NCBI GenBank assembly: GCA_037903475.1
Contig: JBAJFG010000140.1
Span: forward strand, 1,550,001-1,614,000
DNA: 64,000 bases
Source of the DNA: Ancylostoma caninum
Lineage: Eukaryota > Nematoda > Chromadorea > Rhabditida > Ancylostomatidae
Reading direction: 5' to 3'
The notes under the pieces: generated by a model
What the model was told of the DNA's origin: nothing
The model's database searches: none
What the model saw: only the letters and a program-made list of their open reading frames with translations
Part shown: piece by piece, positions 35,301-50,506 of the stretch
Layout: each line of letters begins with the position of its first letter
Position numbering within the stretch: position 1 is the first letter of the stretch
Position numbers and translations under genes: made by a program

Positions 35301-37205
35301 CTGAGCTGCGATTGCGATGCGACTGCAATGCGACTCTACCCTATTCTTCATTATATAGACGCACGCGCCCCAGTTGCACGCATCCAGTATAAATTACCCT
35401 ATTGTATTACTATCAAAAACGAGCTAGCTCTTTACACAATCATCGCGGATTCTGATCGATTATGCCAGATTGTTAAGGCACACTATAAAAGGCTATAGGA
35501 GTACCGTTCCTGGCATTAGCAGTCTGCCATTTTACCACCTCTGCGGCAACAAAAGTGAGCACTAGCCGGGCTGTGTTTTTTCTTCCTTTTTTGTTTGCCT
35601 CCTGGCTTGATTGCTTCTTGTGAGAGAATGAGGCGTTGGAGAGGAAAGTGCAACGTGTGCCTCCGACTTCCAGACTCTGATGAATGCGACATCGCCGCAA
35701 TGTTAGCCGTAGCAGGAGAAAACAAAGTTATAACAATCTTGGCGATTACAGCTACAAAAAGGAACACCTCAATAGTTCAGAAGAATAATGTCAAAATTTA
35801 GAGAGAGTCGAACTTAAGATCTCTTTTCATTCAACTTATTAATAGCAAGAAGAGGTCCAGATAGAATAGTCTTTGAAAGGCCAATATATTCACTCAAACA
35901 CAACTTGTTTTGTGAACAGAATCGACAATCAGTACCTACACTTGAGTAAACACAATATTCTTCCCACCGGCTTAAACGGGGTTGGAGAAGAACAGCCACC
36001 TTGAGGAATCAAAGCGTGGAGATGTAACCGGTCAGGCGAAGATTTCCGTACATACATATATTATTGTAAAGTTTGCGTTTACGGTGTTTTTGTACCTCTT
36101 GAAGGTGCATGAGAACCTATGCATTAAAGTAATAATAAGGATAAGCACTTGTAAATAAGTCAATACAAGCATCTAACACCTTAAACCATTTTTAGCGACA
36201 GTTCCTAGTCTTTGGAATGTTTAACCATTCCACAGAGCGTTCCTAAAAAATATGGCGACCCATCCTTCTTATCCCCCATGTCCATCAACGAAGGACACTT
36301 ATCAATAAAACCACTAGTGTAATGGCATTTCAGAACTGAAACGAACAAATAGGCAGATTTTCCAGGATGTATACTGTAGTTCAAAACCTCTCCAAGGAAT
36401 AACGAAAGCAATAAAATTTTCTAGATGTTTCCCAGCGACGACATTATTGTGTAGTGAATTTCGGATTGGGTTGAAACTCTACCATTCGCGAGAAATTGTT
36501 ACAGCGCTAATTCCCGCAGTGGAATCCTTCACACTAGTAATTTTGTGATGTCGGATCTTGATATGTACAGGACTCACTCCAGTTTCATGTGCATCCATAT
36601 TCGGAAGACAGACTTTGAAGAAAGAAACATTTCCACGGATATGGTAAGCACTGTGGAAGCGGCAAATACCATTGCTCTACAGAAGGTAATACAATAAATC
36701 TAAAAGCTTTAAATCCATGGAAACACTTCTTAAGCAATGTGTTTATAAGGGTCTCTCACAGTTCATGGTTTTTGGTGATGACCACGCATTCATGGAAAGC
36801 ATGGACCAGGCAATCATAAAGAACGGAAATTGGGATAGGGACGTAAGTTAAGGAGTAGCAGTATCTATAGCACCGTACAAAAATTTGCATAGTTCGTTTC
36901 TATTGAACAGCACCGTCTTATACAGTAGTAAATGAGAAGCCTCAAAGAAACTCCCATACTGCCAAAGTTGCAGAACAGTAAAATTGATTTTTACAGTTTT
37001 TCAGGTTGTATTTGTTTCCAAATTCAAAGAATACCTGGACTTATACATATCATCGAAGCTTTGTAAGGCGTTTCTGATTAGTGCCGCCACTTCAACGTTT
37101 GGATGGTGGCTAGCGTTTCTTGCTCCTGGACAGGATGCTATCTATTATATGCCAGATACAAGGATACATGGGGATAAACGACCCAGCGAGGAGTTATTCT
37201 TGTAG
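26359..37205 (+). CDS. GT11 fucosyltransferase-like gene, copy B (7 exons)
   Basis: Paralogue of copy A, in tandem and in the same orientation. Exons: 26359-26505, 26616-26768, 30123-30187, 30254-30409, 36538-36685, 36750-36842, 37005-37205 (963 nt, 320 residues); each exon matches copy A in length and phase. The N-terminal signal anchor (residues 6-20) is followed by NEGRLGNQ across the exon 1/2 junction, then LFHLISGYGIARTLGRKH. SCCDYDN in exon 3, GQNPRYFERYL in exon 4, CIHIRKTDF in exon 5, FMVFGDD in exon 6 and STFGWWLA in exon 7 complete the GT11-like pattern. All junctions are GT..AG. Intron 4 begins GTGAGC and ends TAG, intact here. The last exons are about 83% identical to copy A in protein. 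Intron 2 holds a hAT-like element and a foldback; intron 4 (6.1 kb) holds a PLE. Donor sugar and linkage are inferred from the family; substrate is unknown. The exon 3 acceptor (AAG) is the least certain. Confidence 0.75.
26842..28293. mobile_element. 1.45-kb hAT-like non-autonomous element
   Basis: The left end CAGGGATGAGCGGAT is matched by inverted CAGGGATGAGCGGAT at 28279-28293. It is flanked by 8-bp sequences ACCTCCAT (26834-26841) and ATCGCCAT (28294-28301), which agree at six of eight positions and so look like an aged hAT-type target duplication. Both ends are crowded with TATCCG repeats on either strand. There is no transposase. A minus-strand SINE lies inside (27057-27334). It sits in intron 2 of copy B and is missing from copy A. 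Confidence 0.7.
27057..27334 (-). mobile_element. tRNA-derived SINE
   Basis: Read on the minus strand, a pol III A-box-like TGGTGCAGAGGTAAGAGG (27324-27307) is followed about 40 bp later by a B-box GGTTCGACCGC (27282-27272). A tRNA-unrelated body follows, with GGCAACAAAGGCATCCATCC and later GCGTGGCACATCCCACAAAC, ending in a CTTTATCC-rich tail. This arrangement is that of a tRNA-derived SINE. A second copy of the body 3' part is at about 41600-41722. It is nested in the hAT-like element, so it inserted after that element or was carried with it. Confidence 0.7.
28994..29216. repeat. long near-perfect foldback repeat
   Basis: Arms of about 88 bp, left from 28994 (ACACGTAAGGGGACGAACAC) and right ending at 29216 (inverted ACACGTAAGGGGACTAACAC), are about 95% identical and separated by roughly 45 bp. 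Non-coding. It lies in intron 2 of copy B and is probably a foldback MITE. No clear target duplication was found. Confidence 0.75.
31319..32269 (+). pseudogene. PLE reverse transcriptase, disrupted
   Basis: Fragments of a Penelope-type RT in several frames. Frame 2 gives FLERLRNTCLEGECIVES, a stop, then FDVTFLYTNIPNEAAL, the PLE counterpart of motif A. A frameshift near 31740 leads to RGLAMGQRLAPFLAMVFM, the motif B region, ending in a stop. The expected YVDD catalytic box near 31870 is replaced by TVDT. Thereafter two frames alternate, with KFTRENPKDKWLAFLNVQ in one and SNKNILIQYSSAHTAQVKR in the other, as in the PLE thumb region. The loss of the catalytic box and several shifts show long decay. 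Confidence 0.75.
32760..32880 (-). repeat. tRNA-like (SINE-like) sequence
   Basis: On the minus strand, TGTGGCTCAGGGGGTTAG (32854-32837) fits a tRNA A box with D-loop and is followed by GCGAGAGAGCACGC. The B box expected some 40 bases on is not convincing (CGAGGGTGAGACAG). It lies between the PLE RT and endonuclease parts and may be a decayed SINE insertion. Confidence 0.3.
33660..34176 (+). pseudogene. PLE GIY-YIG endonuclease, one frameshift
   Basis: The frame from 33717 to 34160 gives SLRKEGLQDVVRVVNI, then CPNGRTGDCTMSGAIYLITC, CGEEYLRETGRPLCIRIKEH and LIAHRILRHENS. The GAIYLIT...EYLRETGR block is the GIY-YIG nuclease core, where most PLEs have YIGET; here isoleucine-glycine is replaced by leucine-arginine, a change at a core glycine. 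After about 34090 the homologous frame is +1 (AKPEIIVRKTSEVCWI, SKSPKMKGKDD), ending at the stop at 34174-34176. It matches the right-edge PLE (ISARKTLEAFWI..NPRMNRKEE). Degraded, but the best-preserved PLE part in the window. Confidence 0.8.
34177..35399. mobile_element. 1.2-kb TA-flanked inverted-repeat element inside the PLE
   Basis: The left end GGGCAATTTATATCAGTTGC is matched by inverted GGGTAATTTATACTGGATGC at the right, and TA flanks both (34175-34176, 35400-35401). Both subterminal regions are rich in GCGTGCGTC. Inside are two direct copies of an AAAACGGAAA-rich block (about 34305-34385 and 35155-35235) that share GGCCAAA..TGGGCGGAAAACGG. No transposase was found. It inserted at the stop codon of the PLE endonuclease. 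Confidence 0.6.
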
Positions 37206-37221
37206 GTGTAATGAACTAAAA

Positions 37222-38573
37222 GGAACTCCAAACGGCAAGGTGGGTACGGATCAGTGCCGTGACGCGGCACAGAACATCCTCAGACAATCGAGGCGTCGAA
37301 CACCAGGTAAGACCCCCATCGCCCCGCCTACTTTTCGAGCTGGAGATCGGATATCGACGTTCTGTTTGAGCAGAACGCGTTGCTCATGCCCCCGGATGTG
37401 CTGCAATCCGCCGGGATTTCCTCAGACGTGGTGCCATTGAATTATTCCATGTTTAATTGAGGAAAATTCACCGTCTTAATGTACGGCGCACGTCAGCAGG
37501 TATAGTGGGGAAGGTCCTCGGCGCTGGTCTGAGGAATGGAGTTGGATTTTGGTGTGTAAAACACTCAGAACGCAAAATGCTTGCTCTTCCATGAGCAGTA
37601 TTTTTGCTACGAAGCCATGGCGGTGTTACTGCCTAGGCTGTCCCCGAGAATAGAACGTCGAACATCCAGCGGTCTTCGCGCACATTCCAGCAGATTTTGC
37701 TTAATTTTCGGGCGTAGTTTGCGTAAAATCGAGCGTGTTCGCTTATTTTCTGGGGATTCATGTGTATTTTTTTTGGGTGGAGTGGGGAAATATTCCAACG
37801 AAAAGTAGGAGAAATCTGCTCGAAAGCTCATGTAATCTGCTCAAATTTTGTCATCTGTACAGATGTGAACAAGCGGCTTTCCTTTGCGAAATCGAGGATA
37901 GGCGCCAGGGCACGTGGGGGGGGGGGGGGAGGGACGTATGCGATATGTGGGGGAGTAAGTGCCCCGAGATGGGTCCACCTCCAGGTACAACTGGGGGTAG
38001 ACGCATTTCCACCTGCAGTCAACACCCACGGTTGCCTGAGTCAGAGAGTATGATTAAAGGCAGCACTCACGGAAATTTTTGTGTTGAAGATTTCGCGATA
38101 TATCGGGGTTTTTAGGGACGATGAACTCATTGGCAACGATGACATGGCGTGAAACACGCGAAAAACACAGAAAAAGATGGCGGTATATCATGTGTGTCCA
38201 CAGCGCGGACGAGTGTTCCGTGATGGGTCCCGGCACGGAACCCTGCAAATGGTACGAATTTCATAGACACGCCCCCGCTGAGCCACATGCACACACCCTG
38301 TCAAAGGCGTTAGTTGGCGCGACGGAACCCTAATGTCCAGAGCGGCATACGTGTCCACGGCAGTATCTTCGCAGGTAGGTGGCCATTCAAGGTGTTCAAC
38401 TTACTGTTGCGATTGTCCAGCGACCGGCTACATGGTAAGCGACTCATTTCAGAAGTGAAAACTTCCGTGAGTGCTGCCTTTAAAGCGCTATCGATCGAGG
38501 AGTGCAGCAGACAGCCGGAGTGCCTCACCGCACCGCGGCACTGGTCCGCATTCACATGGGCGTTTGGAGTTCC
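37222..38573. mobile_element. 1.35-kb inverted-repeat element just after copy B
   Basis: The left end GGAACTCCAAACGGCAAGGT (37222) continues into GTACGGATCAGTGCCG. It is matched by the inverted right end GGAACTCCAAACGCCCATGT continuing into AATGCGGACCAGTGCCG (38573 leftward). The terminal GGAACTCCAAA is shared with the palindromic MITEs at 16.7 and 18.6 kb. It starts 16 bp after the copy B stop codon, so it may supply the 3' UTR. A second inverted-repeat element (38056-38481) is nested inside. A G-run is at about 37917-37929. Confidence 0.6.
38056..38481. mobile_element. AAAGGCAGC-type MITE, copy 1 (nested)
   Basis: A 19-bp perfect inverted repeat: AAAGGCAGCACTCACGGAA at 38056-38074 and its complement at 38463-38481. 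The subterminal GGGGTTTTTAGGG is also seen, inverted, in the related element at 50110-50506. The 426-bp interior is non-coding. Confidence 0.65.
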
Positions 38574-39070
38574 CTGCAGAAATACTCAGCAACAGTCTCA
38601 GTTCGTGTCGTGGAACAAAATCATTTGAAACTCTATGAAAAAGTTCTCTGGAGTTTGGAAAAGGTAACAAAAGTAAGATCTGAAAAAGAAAGCATTCTTC
38701 CAATTCAGAACTCAATGCCAGCACTTTGTCAAATCAGAACTATAGATTTTCTAGATTTGCTCCAGCAACGTTCATAGCTCATTACTGAAAATGTTACAGG
38801 AAAACATGGAAGAGGTATGACGGTTAAGAAGTTGCTCCAAGATAGAAAATAGTGATTCCTTTATGTCTATTGTAGAACTTCTGTTTTAACGTTAAAAATT
38901 GTTAATATGTTGCAATACTGTTTCTATGGCCTTCACACGCTGTATTTTCAACAAATTACACAAAAATTAAGTCCCGAGAAGCTTGTGCAACTTGTTCTAA
39001 GATGAAGACGTCGATGACGTCGATGGAAATGCAGTAGGTGTAGGTGTTAACATAAGTTCTTGCACTTTTT
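38574..39070. other. intergenic, nothing recognised
   Basis: AT-rich sequence between two transposon relics. No gene or repeat was recognised. Confidence 0.3.
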
Positions 39071-39683
39071 TCAATGGGGATTTTTCCACCCCATTGGCAT
39101 TTCCCCGTAATATACCCGATACCTTCTATAATAAAAGCGCTTCTCTTCCTCTGTAATACTGTCACCAAGTGGTCCCTCAGAAACTTTAATTTCCATGATT
39201 TTCAGACTCAAGAAGAGAGACGCCAACTTGAGGAAAAAACACCATTTCTTCCTTGTTTTTAATGAGGACCGGAAAACACCCAATACTGTTTGAACGTCTA
39301 AGCTCTGTGGAATATGTATGCGGAAGAAAAGCTTCAAAGAAATTTTCGCAAGGCCAGTTTGGCGATGCTTGCAAGCATGGGCTCCGACGTTATCGTGGAG
39401 TAAGATGACTAGACCCTTGTGAATTGATTCTTTTAGCAGAATTACCTCAGTTATATGGTAGCTTTGAAAAGTTCGATGTCCACTTAGACCACATGATTTC
39501 TCCGGAGCGATTCCCATGTCTTCGTGAAAGAATTCTGTTCGTCAAAGTGGATGGTGACACCTGACCAAATATGTATACCTTGAGCTCAAAACATCCGTAA
39601 TGATTGGTCATTTCTAGCAAAACGTGCTTTTCATACTTAGCATGGGTTGTACGACCAGTTTTCATGTCTTCTCGGGCTCTCAC
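39071..39683 (-). pseudogene. mariner transposase relic (minus)
   Basis: Minus-strand frames contain ILLHDNVGAHACKHR, the mariner LLHDNARPH block, and in another frame NFFEAFLPHTYSTELRRSN, matching the LPHPPYSPDLAPSDY region with the second aspartate box lost, then FPVLIKNKEE. The C-terminal FYYRRYRVYY..MGWKN fits the FYRxGIxxLPxRW end. At least one frameshift separates these blocks. The N-terminal DNA-binding part was not recognised. An old, inactive copy. Confidence 0.55.
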
Positions 39684-39989
39684 TGAATGTTAGGATGGAT
39701 AGCCGTCGGTTGCGCTATTTTTCATTGACTCCTTCCTCCACTTCACAGGTTCAAACCTCAAGCAAACTATCGACTTCAAAAATCCTTTTCACAACAATCT
39801 TGTAGAGGAAGATTAGAGCTTCCGAATCGTTCATGACTTGCACCTAAAAATTACTGATAGGCAGAGAATCTGCCTATCAGTCATCTTTTAGTCCGAAACA
39901 AAAGCGCAAGTAGTTATGTTAACACCTAATAAAATCGTGCTAGGGGCTGGGGAGATCTGGAAAAGGGGGAGGGTACAGGAACTCAACTA

Positions 39990-40480
39990 CATTTGACATC
40001 TCTTCGAATTATCTCTTAAAATAAATAGGGAAAAAGGTAGTATGTTCTCGAAGCTTCCAAGTGAACAGCGTACGAGGAAACCTCCATTCAATTCCAGAAG
40101 TTGGCAGGTGCCATCCGTGAAAAAACACCCAAGCCAGCAAATGTTCATCTTCTGCAAGATAATGCTCACAAGCACTTTCCAAACGCAAGTGGTGAGAGGA
40201 ATTAGAATCTCGGTTGGGGATTTCTGTCACACCTTCGCCAAGACTTGGCCCTGTCGGACTTTCACGCTTTCCTGACCACAGGCAACCATCTATGGAAAGT
40301 GGCGCCTGGCAATTGACAGGGATTCGAAAGTGAGGTGCCAAATTTTTCCAACCACAGCCTCCGTACTGACAGGAAGGAATAGAAAAGCTGCCCAAATAAT
40401 GGGCAAAGCTACTACACAGTAAAAGTGAATGTATGTAGCATCTAAGATTTCGTTTCAATGAAGAGATACTTTGAGGAATT
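39990..40480 (+). pseudogene. mariner transposase relic (plus)
   Basis: One + frame gives REKTPKPANVHLLQDNAHKH, stops, then NLGWGFLSHLRQDLALSDF and HAFLTTGNHLWK. This matches the mariner HDNARPH..ELGWEVLPHPPYSPDLAPSDYHLF block, including the second catalytic aspartate context. A neighbouring frame gives QEGIEKLPK and WAK, the C-terminal FYREGIEKLPKRW signature. Multiple stops and frameshifts are present. The 181-codon open frame on the opposite strand is a shadow of this relic. Confidence 0.65.
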
Positions 40481-40560
40481 CGTTGACCGTTGCAGAACTT
40501 TCTCACCGACCCAATCCCGTACAGGCTAGCTTTTTTATAATGAAACGATACCACAACATA

Positions 40561-41600
40561 CCAACCAAACTACATTCCTTAGCCAATTTTTGAACCAATA
40601 AACTATGCTACTCAGGTATAGGAACCAGGAAAAATAATACCATACAGAAATAAAATCTAAGAAATTTATCTAAAGCCTTGTAATGAAACAACAATACCAG
40701 ATTGCATTTAAAAAAGTCCTACAGCATCTCAAGTCCTGCATTCAATAATTTAGACACTCGTTAAACACGTAGAACACACATCGTTTTTTTTTTCACATAA
40801 CACATCACTGTGAATGAGAGCGCTCTGAGATTTTCACAGTTATCCTATCAAGACACGAATCACAGAATAATCTATTTACATACTATATACAAACATGGCA
40901 ATATAAGAACTTAAATATCTTTGTAACAATAGAATATAGACATAAAATCAGCTCTAAAAAGCGACTGGTAAGACATCTGCAGATAAGTGATGGTGTTTGC
41001 GAGCATGTGACAATTACTTTGCTAGAAGTTGAGGTAAAAATGAAGTATTACCGCTAATCAAGAGTGTAAAACATGGCAGAATTAATTGAAACTTGTTAAT
41101 GCACTAGAATTGCTCCCCAACCTATAAGTTATAAAGAACTACTACAAGGACACAAAAGGGCAAAATAATGGGAAATTAGTAAAAAGGTCCATTTAATCAC
41201 CGAGCAAGTTGTAAATCGTGATATTCCTCGTCCGCTTGTCTTCCTTTAGTCCCGACCTGTTAATCGCGTGGGCTGCTACAGAGGGGAAGTTGACGCATTT
41301 CCGACGTCCACTGAAAAACGAGTCGATTTAGGAAAATTCTGCGATAGCACTGACCTAATCTCCCTTTGCTGGTATTCCCCCAAACTAGCATTCTAAACTC
41401 TGGATGACTCGCGAAGAACATGTATACAAAGGTGAACGTAGATTGAGCTGATCACTTTGCAAAGTTGATGATGGACAGCGACGGAACGGCACCGCTCACT
41501 GCAGTCACTAGCTTCCGCTGCGTAATGGGCAATTGCAGCAACTTTAGCTGATTTGTCATCATATTTGAAGGTTTGACTTAGTACAGCGGTCGCCCCCGCA
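40561..41600. other. intergenic, nothing recognised
   Basis: AT-rich, with no recognisable gene or repeat. It probably includes 3' flanks of both the transposon debris and the convergent PFKFB gene. Confidence 0.3.
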
Positions 41601-41722
41601 AGTCACTGTATAGAGCAAATACGCATCTAATGCCTGTATGATGTCCAGACGAAGTCGAACGCGTGGCGCATCCCACAAAAGGAATTGATTAACGCTGACC
41701 AATTCATCCTTTACTTGAAGGT
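41600..41722 (+). mobile_element. SINE fragment (3' part)
   Basis: It shares ACTGTATAG.GC, ATACGCAT..ATGCCT, GAAGTCGAA.GCGTGGC.CATC and CCCACAAA..GA.TGAT.AACGC.GACCA with the SINE at 27057-27334, in the opposite orientation, ending at TTCATCCTTTACTT. The 5' tRNA-like part (A and B boxes) is missing. Confidence 0.65.
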
Positions 41723-42470
41723 TTGACAACGGAAAAAAGACTAAATATCGTTTCGATTAGCGATTATCGACAGCGCAGAATGACAATAACGACGCAAGGC
41801 GAGCTGGTGTTGCGGCTAGCATTCAGGGCTGCAAAGTTGTTAACTCCACTGACGCTCACTGTGTTGAAAGCTACTGTCCACATATGTATACTGCATAGTA
41901 TAACCTCAGAAGTAATGAAATTAGAGAGACTCATGAGAGGACCAAAATACAACGTACATGCAACCAAGAGAGGTCATCTCACGAGAATTTACTATCCTTA
42001 CACTCATTTTTCCAAAATCATAGCACCCAGAAATTGATACAAGAATTTAGCTGTTCACAAATAACTTTACCTAGTTACCCTCCTCATTACCAGTTGATAC
42101 TTTCGACCAGCACTCGTGCACGCTTGTTTGATTGCCAAATCTACACCTATCGCAATGAAAATTGACATGTCGCTGAAAAGCTATGCGCCCCAAGAGAATG
42201 GGGCGTTTCGTATTCCACACTTAGAGATGAAAGATGTGTGACAAATGCCTGCCACACGAATGACAATTGTACTCTACACATAATGTATGGTCAAAATTGA
42301 ATGCAAAGATACAGAGTAATTTAAAGTTTTCTTAGATGAATTTCCTAGCCAAAAAAGAACGTTCTTTTGTGTGTCAGTGTGCTGAAAAAGGTGCACATAA
42401 TTCGCTAGCTTACGCTGGTGTACGAAATCTAATTTCACTGGTACAATCAACAAAACAAGTTTAATTGAAA
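41723..42470. other. 3' flank of PFKFB
   Basis: Likely 3' UTR or further 3' exons of the minus-strand PFKFB gene. No conserved coding segment was recognised, but a variable C-terminal tail exon could not be identified by eye. Confidence 0.3.
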
Positions 42471-48151
<5,681 letters not shown>

Positions 48152-48157
48152 CTGAAA
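48152..48157 (-). promoter_or_regulatory. TTTCAG acceptor directly before the PFKFB start codon
   Basis: On the minus strand the ATG is preceded immediately by TTTCAG, the nematode 3' splice consensus. This is either an SL trans-splice site or the end of a 5' UTR intron. The sequence alone cannot decide which. Confidence 0.5.
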
Positions 48158-49700
48158 CGTCAGCAACTAGCTAGGAACGTATTAGAAAGTGACGAGGCGT
48201 TGCTATGTCGTCAAACGAAAAAAGACATTTAATAATCAAGTACGAACTGCTGCGAACAAGTTTCTCTCATCGTTGGCAATAACAAATAAGAAATCTAAAA
48301 CCTGTTTTTGTTTTGATGTTTTGCGATAGGATGACGAGATGCCGTTAACTATAGGTTTCTGCTGAAGGTATCGGCACAATCCATTCGGGGAATTTCACAT
48401 TTCGAGGCCCACGCGACGCAGCACACGCCGCAGCGTGACACTCTGGCTGTCTGCCGCACCCAACACTCGTCCTCTAGCTCCTTACCCAAAACTACCCGAG
48501 GCGTAACAAAGTGTGTGTGCGGACTTCGACAGCCGAAAAACCCTGCATAACATTTAAATTAATTTACTCCCATGTAAAATTCGACTTGATTTACTATTTC
48601 GAAGGTTAAATATTAAATATATTAAAGATTAAATCATTTAAATTAATTCACTCCCATGTAAAATTCGACTTGATTTACTATTTCGAAGGTTACCACATAA
48701 AAGGCTGTATAATTACCAACGAAGCTGGTAAACTAAATAGTACCACAATAAGTAAATTTGAAGGTTAATTTTGAAAGATGCACGGGGAAGGTGGAATAAC
48801 TGAAGCTTTCCATCATAAACTTATAAGAAAGTGATAAAAAGCTCAGCTGACATGCAGTGAAAGAAGCAATACTGGCAGGATCGTAAAAACGGTGGCAGGA
48901 GCATAAATCAAAAGCCAGAGATAGCGCCGCCTGTCCCGTCCACCTACTATACACTAAGCGGAAAAATCGTATGTAAACAACCTTTGCAACGCTCACAACT
49001 CGTTTCTGTTCGATAGAAATTACGTTAAAGGTGAACAAAACAGCATCGTAAAACAACGAACTATGAACCTGAAGGTATACCATGGAAAAATAAAGTACCG
49101 TTTGAGATAGTGAAACACCACCAAAGCAAGAAGAGGAGGAGGAGCAAGATATAGCAATGAACTGTAGCAAAGAGCACATAGTGTCGCAGAAACTCGCAAA
49201 AGAAAAAAAGAACTTAAGACGATGTATTTACCTAACTTTCATCGTTTCAAAAACGACAAAAGTTGAGCAGCTGTGCGCGAATTACAACTTTTACGCTAAA
49301 CGGCATGCGCAACAAGCTCTAACATGCCTTCTGGTGTCTGATGCATGGTTTTATACGCTCTTTTGAGATAGTATCAAATAAACAAGTAGAACAACGAGTT
49401 ATAAATGTGAGAATGTCACGAAAAAATAAAGCATCATCGAGCAGACTCAGATATCATCAAAGGAAATCGCGGAAAAACCACTAATAGTTTCGCCAGATTT
49501 AGAAAGGAAGATCAGTAATGAACATGTGATGAAGAAGCAAGATAAAAAGTGAAGGTTGATAAGTCTTTCCAAGGAAAATACAGTGTGGGGTGACGGAAAG
49601 GGTCCCTGCACGAATTTCAAAAAGCAATTGTGCAAACAAAACAATCGGAATGTTTAGTGTATTTAAGAGTATAAATATAAAGTATGTACCTAATCTAATA
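48158..49700. other. PFKFB 5' region
   Basis: Upstream of the PFKFB start. Apart from the 58-bp tandem-like repeat at 48551-48692, no gene or RNA was recognised. A C+G-richer stretch near 48410-48540 may be promoter-proximal. Confidence 0.3.
48551..48692. repeat. 58-bp direct repeat upstream of PFKFB
   Basis: Units 48551-48608 and 48635-48692 (period 84 bp) differ at one position; both contain CTCCCATGTAAAATTCGACT and end TTTCGAAGGTTA. This near-identity indicates a recent duplication. Confidence 0.85.
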
Positions 49701-49906
49701 CAGTCTGTTCCCTGAAACGTACACTGCCATCCTCGCCCCGATTGAACAAAGCGGCGCGTGCACGTTCAACGGGGCGCGAAGCTGCAACAGCCGATCAGCC
49801 TCTCCCCGCGCTCTGATCGATTCCTTCGCGCCCCAATTGAACGCGCACGCGCGGCTTTGTTCGATTGGGGCGAGGGTGGCAGTGTACGTTTCAGGGAACA
49901 GACTGT
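49701..49906. mobile_element. TA-flanked palindromic MITE (Tc1/mariner type)
   Basis: A 206-bp element with arms of about 85 bp: CAGTCTGTTCCCTGAAACGT at the left and the perfect inverse at the right, both next to TA (49699-49700, 49907-49908). Arms continue through ACACTGCCA and the CGCCCCxATTGAAC blocks. CAGT ends plus TA target sites are typical of Tc1/mariner elements. The well-kept arms suggest relatively recent activity. Confidence 0.85.
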
Positions 49907-49908
49907 AC

Positions 49909-50109
49909 ACTTACAGTGAAGGTCAATCGTTATCGTACCGCAAGCAAAGCGGCTGCACCATATCATTCGTTACCCCACGCTGATACGTGTTTACCCAAAC
50001 GACTAACGTTTGGGTTAACGCGCACCAACGCGGGCTAATGAGTGATGCAGCGCGGTTCCTTTTGTCAATAACTATTGACCTTCACTATTTCTGTCTCTGA
50101 CGTCCATTT
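49909..50109. other. hairpin-rich spacer
   Basis: Contains TTTACCCAAACG and CGTTTGGGTTAA facing each other around 49991-50018, a short perfect hairpin. Function unknown; no gene. Confidence 0.35.
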
Positions 50110-50506
50110 AAAGGCAGCGCCCGCCGGAATTCCCGGGTCCGAGTTAAGGTCCCAGTGGTGACACACACTGGTAGAGCATCATAATGTTAGATAAACAGAA
50201 GGAATCATAACTTACCTATGAAGGTGATCCAAATCGTATCCGTGAACCCAGCCCCGTTGCTCGTGCATTCGCAGCGATGACGCGCCAGCCAACAAGGACT
50301 CGTCACATTCACAAGCGGGTGTGATCGTAGTGGGACTCCTAAGTGTCAGTAGAGCGCGACAAGATGCACGGAAGAAGGCACCCCAATTTCGGGGATTTTT
50401 CGTGAGTTTCTAGCTATTTCACTGTTCGATACAAGTTCTAAGACCCCAAAAAACCCCAAAATCAAGCAAAATCTCAGACATGAAAATTTAAGCGAGTGCT
50501 GCCTCT
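50110..50506. mobile_element. AAAGGCAGC-type MITE, copy 2
   Basis: The left end AAAGGCAGCGCCCGC is matched by inverted AGAGGCAGCACTCGC at the right. The right-hand part carries GACCCCAAAAAACCCC and is related to 38056-38481 and to the partial copy at 13790-13920. Length 397 bp; non-coding. Confidence 0.6.

Larger units (their letters stand above)
31122..35776 (+). mobile_element. Penelope-like retroelement in intron 4 of copy B
   Basis: The element is bounded by a 65-75-bp inverted repeat: 31123-31195 contains AGGTGTTCCTTTTTGTGGCT, and 35702-35776 contains its inverted counterpart at about 85% identity. Inside are reverse transcriptase fragments (31319-32269) and, downstream, a GIY-YIG endonuclease (about 33660-34173). 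This RT then GIY-YIG order defines Penelope-like elements, some of which carry inverted terminal copies. About 1.4 kb of unrelated DNA separates RT and endonuclease, and a TA-flanked element (34177-35399) has inserted after the endonuclease. Stops and frameshifts make it inactive. The boundary call is inference: the inverted repeat could belong to something older. Confidence 0.65.

Noticed and set aside
40009..40554. 181-codon minus-strand open frame
   Set aside because: It is the antisense shadow of a plus-strand mariner transposase relic.
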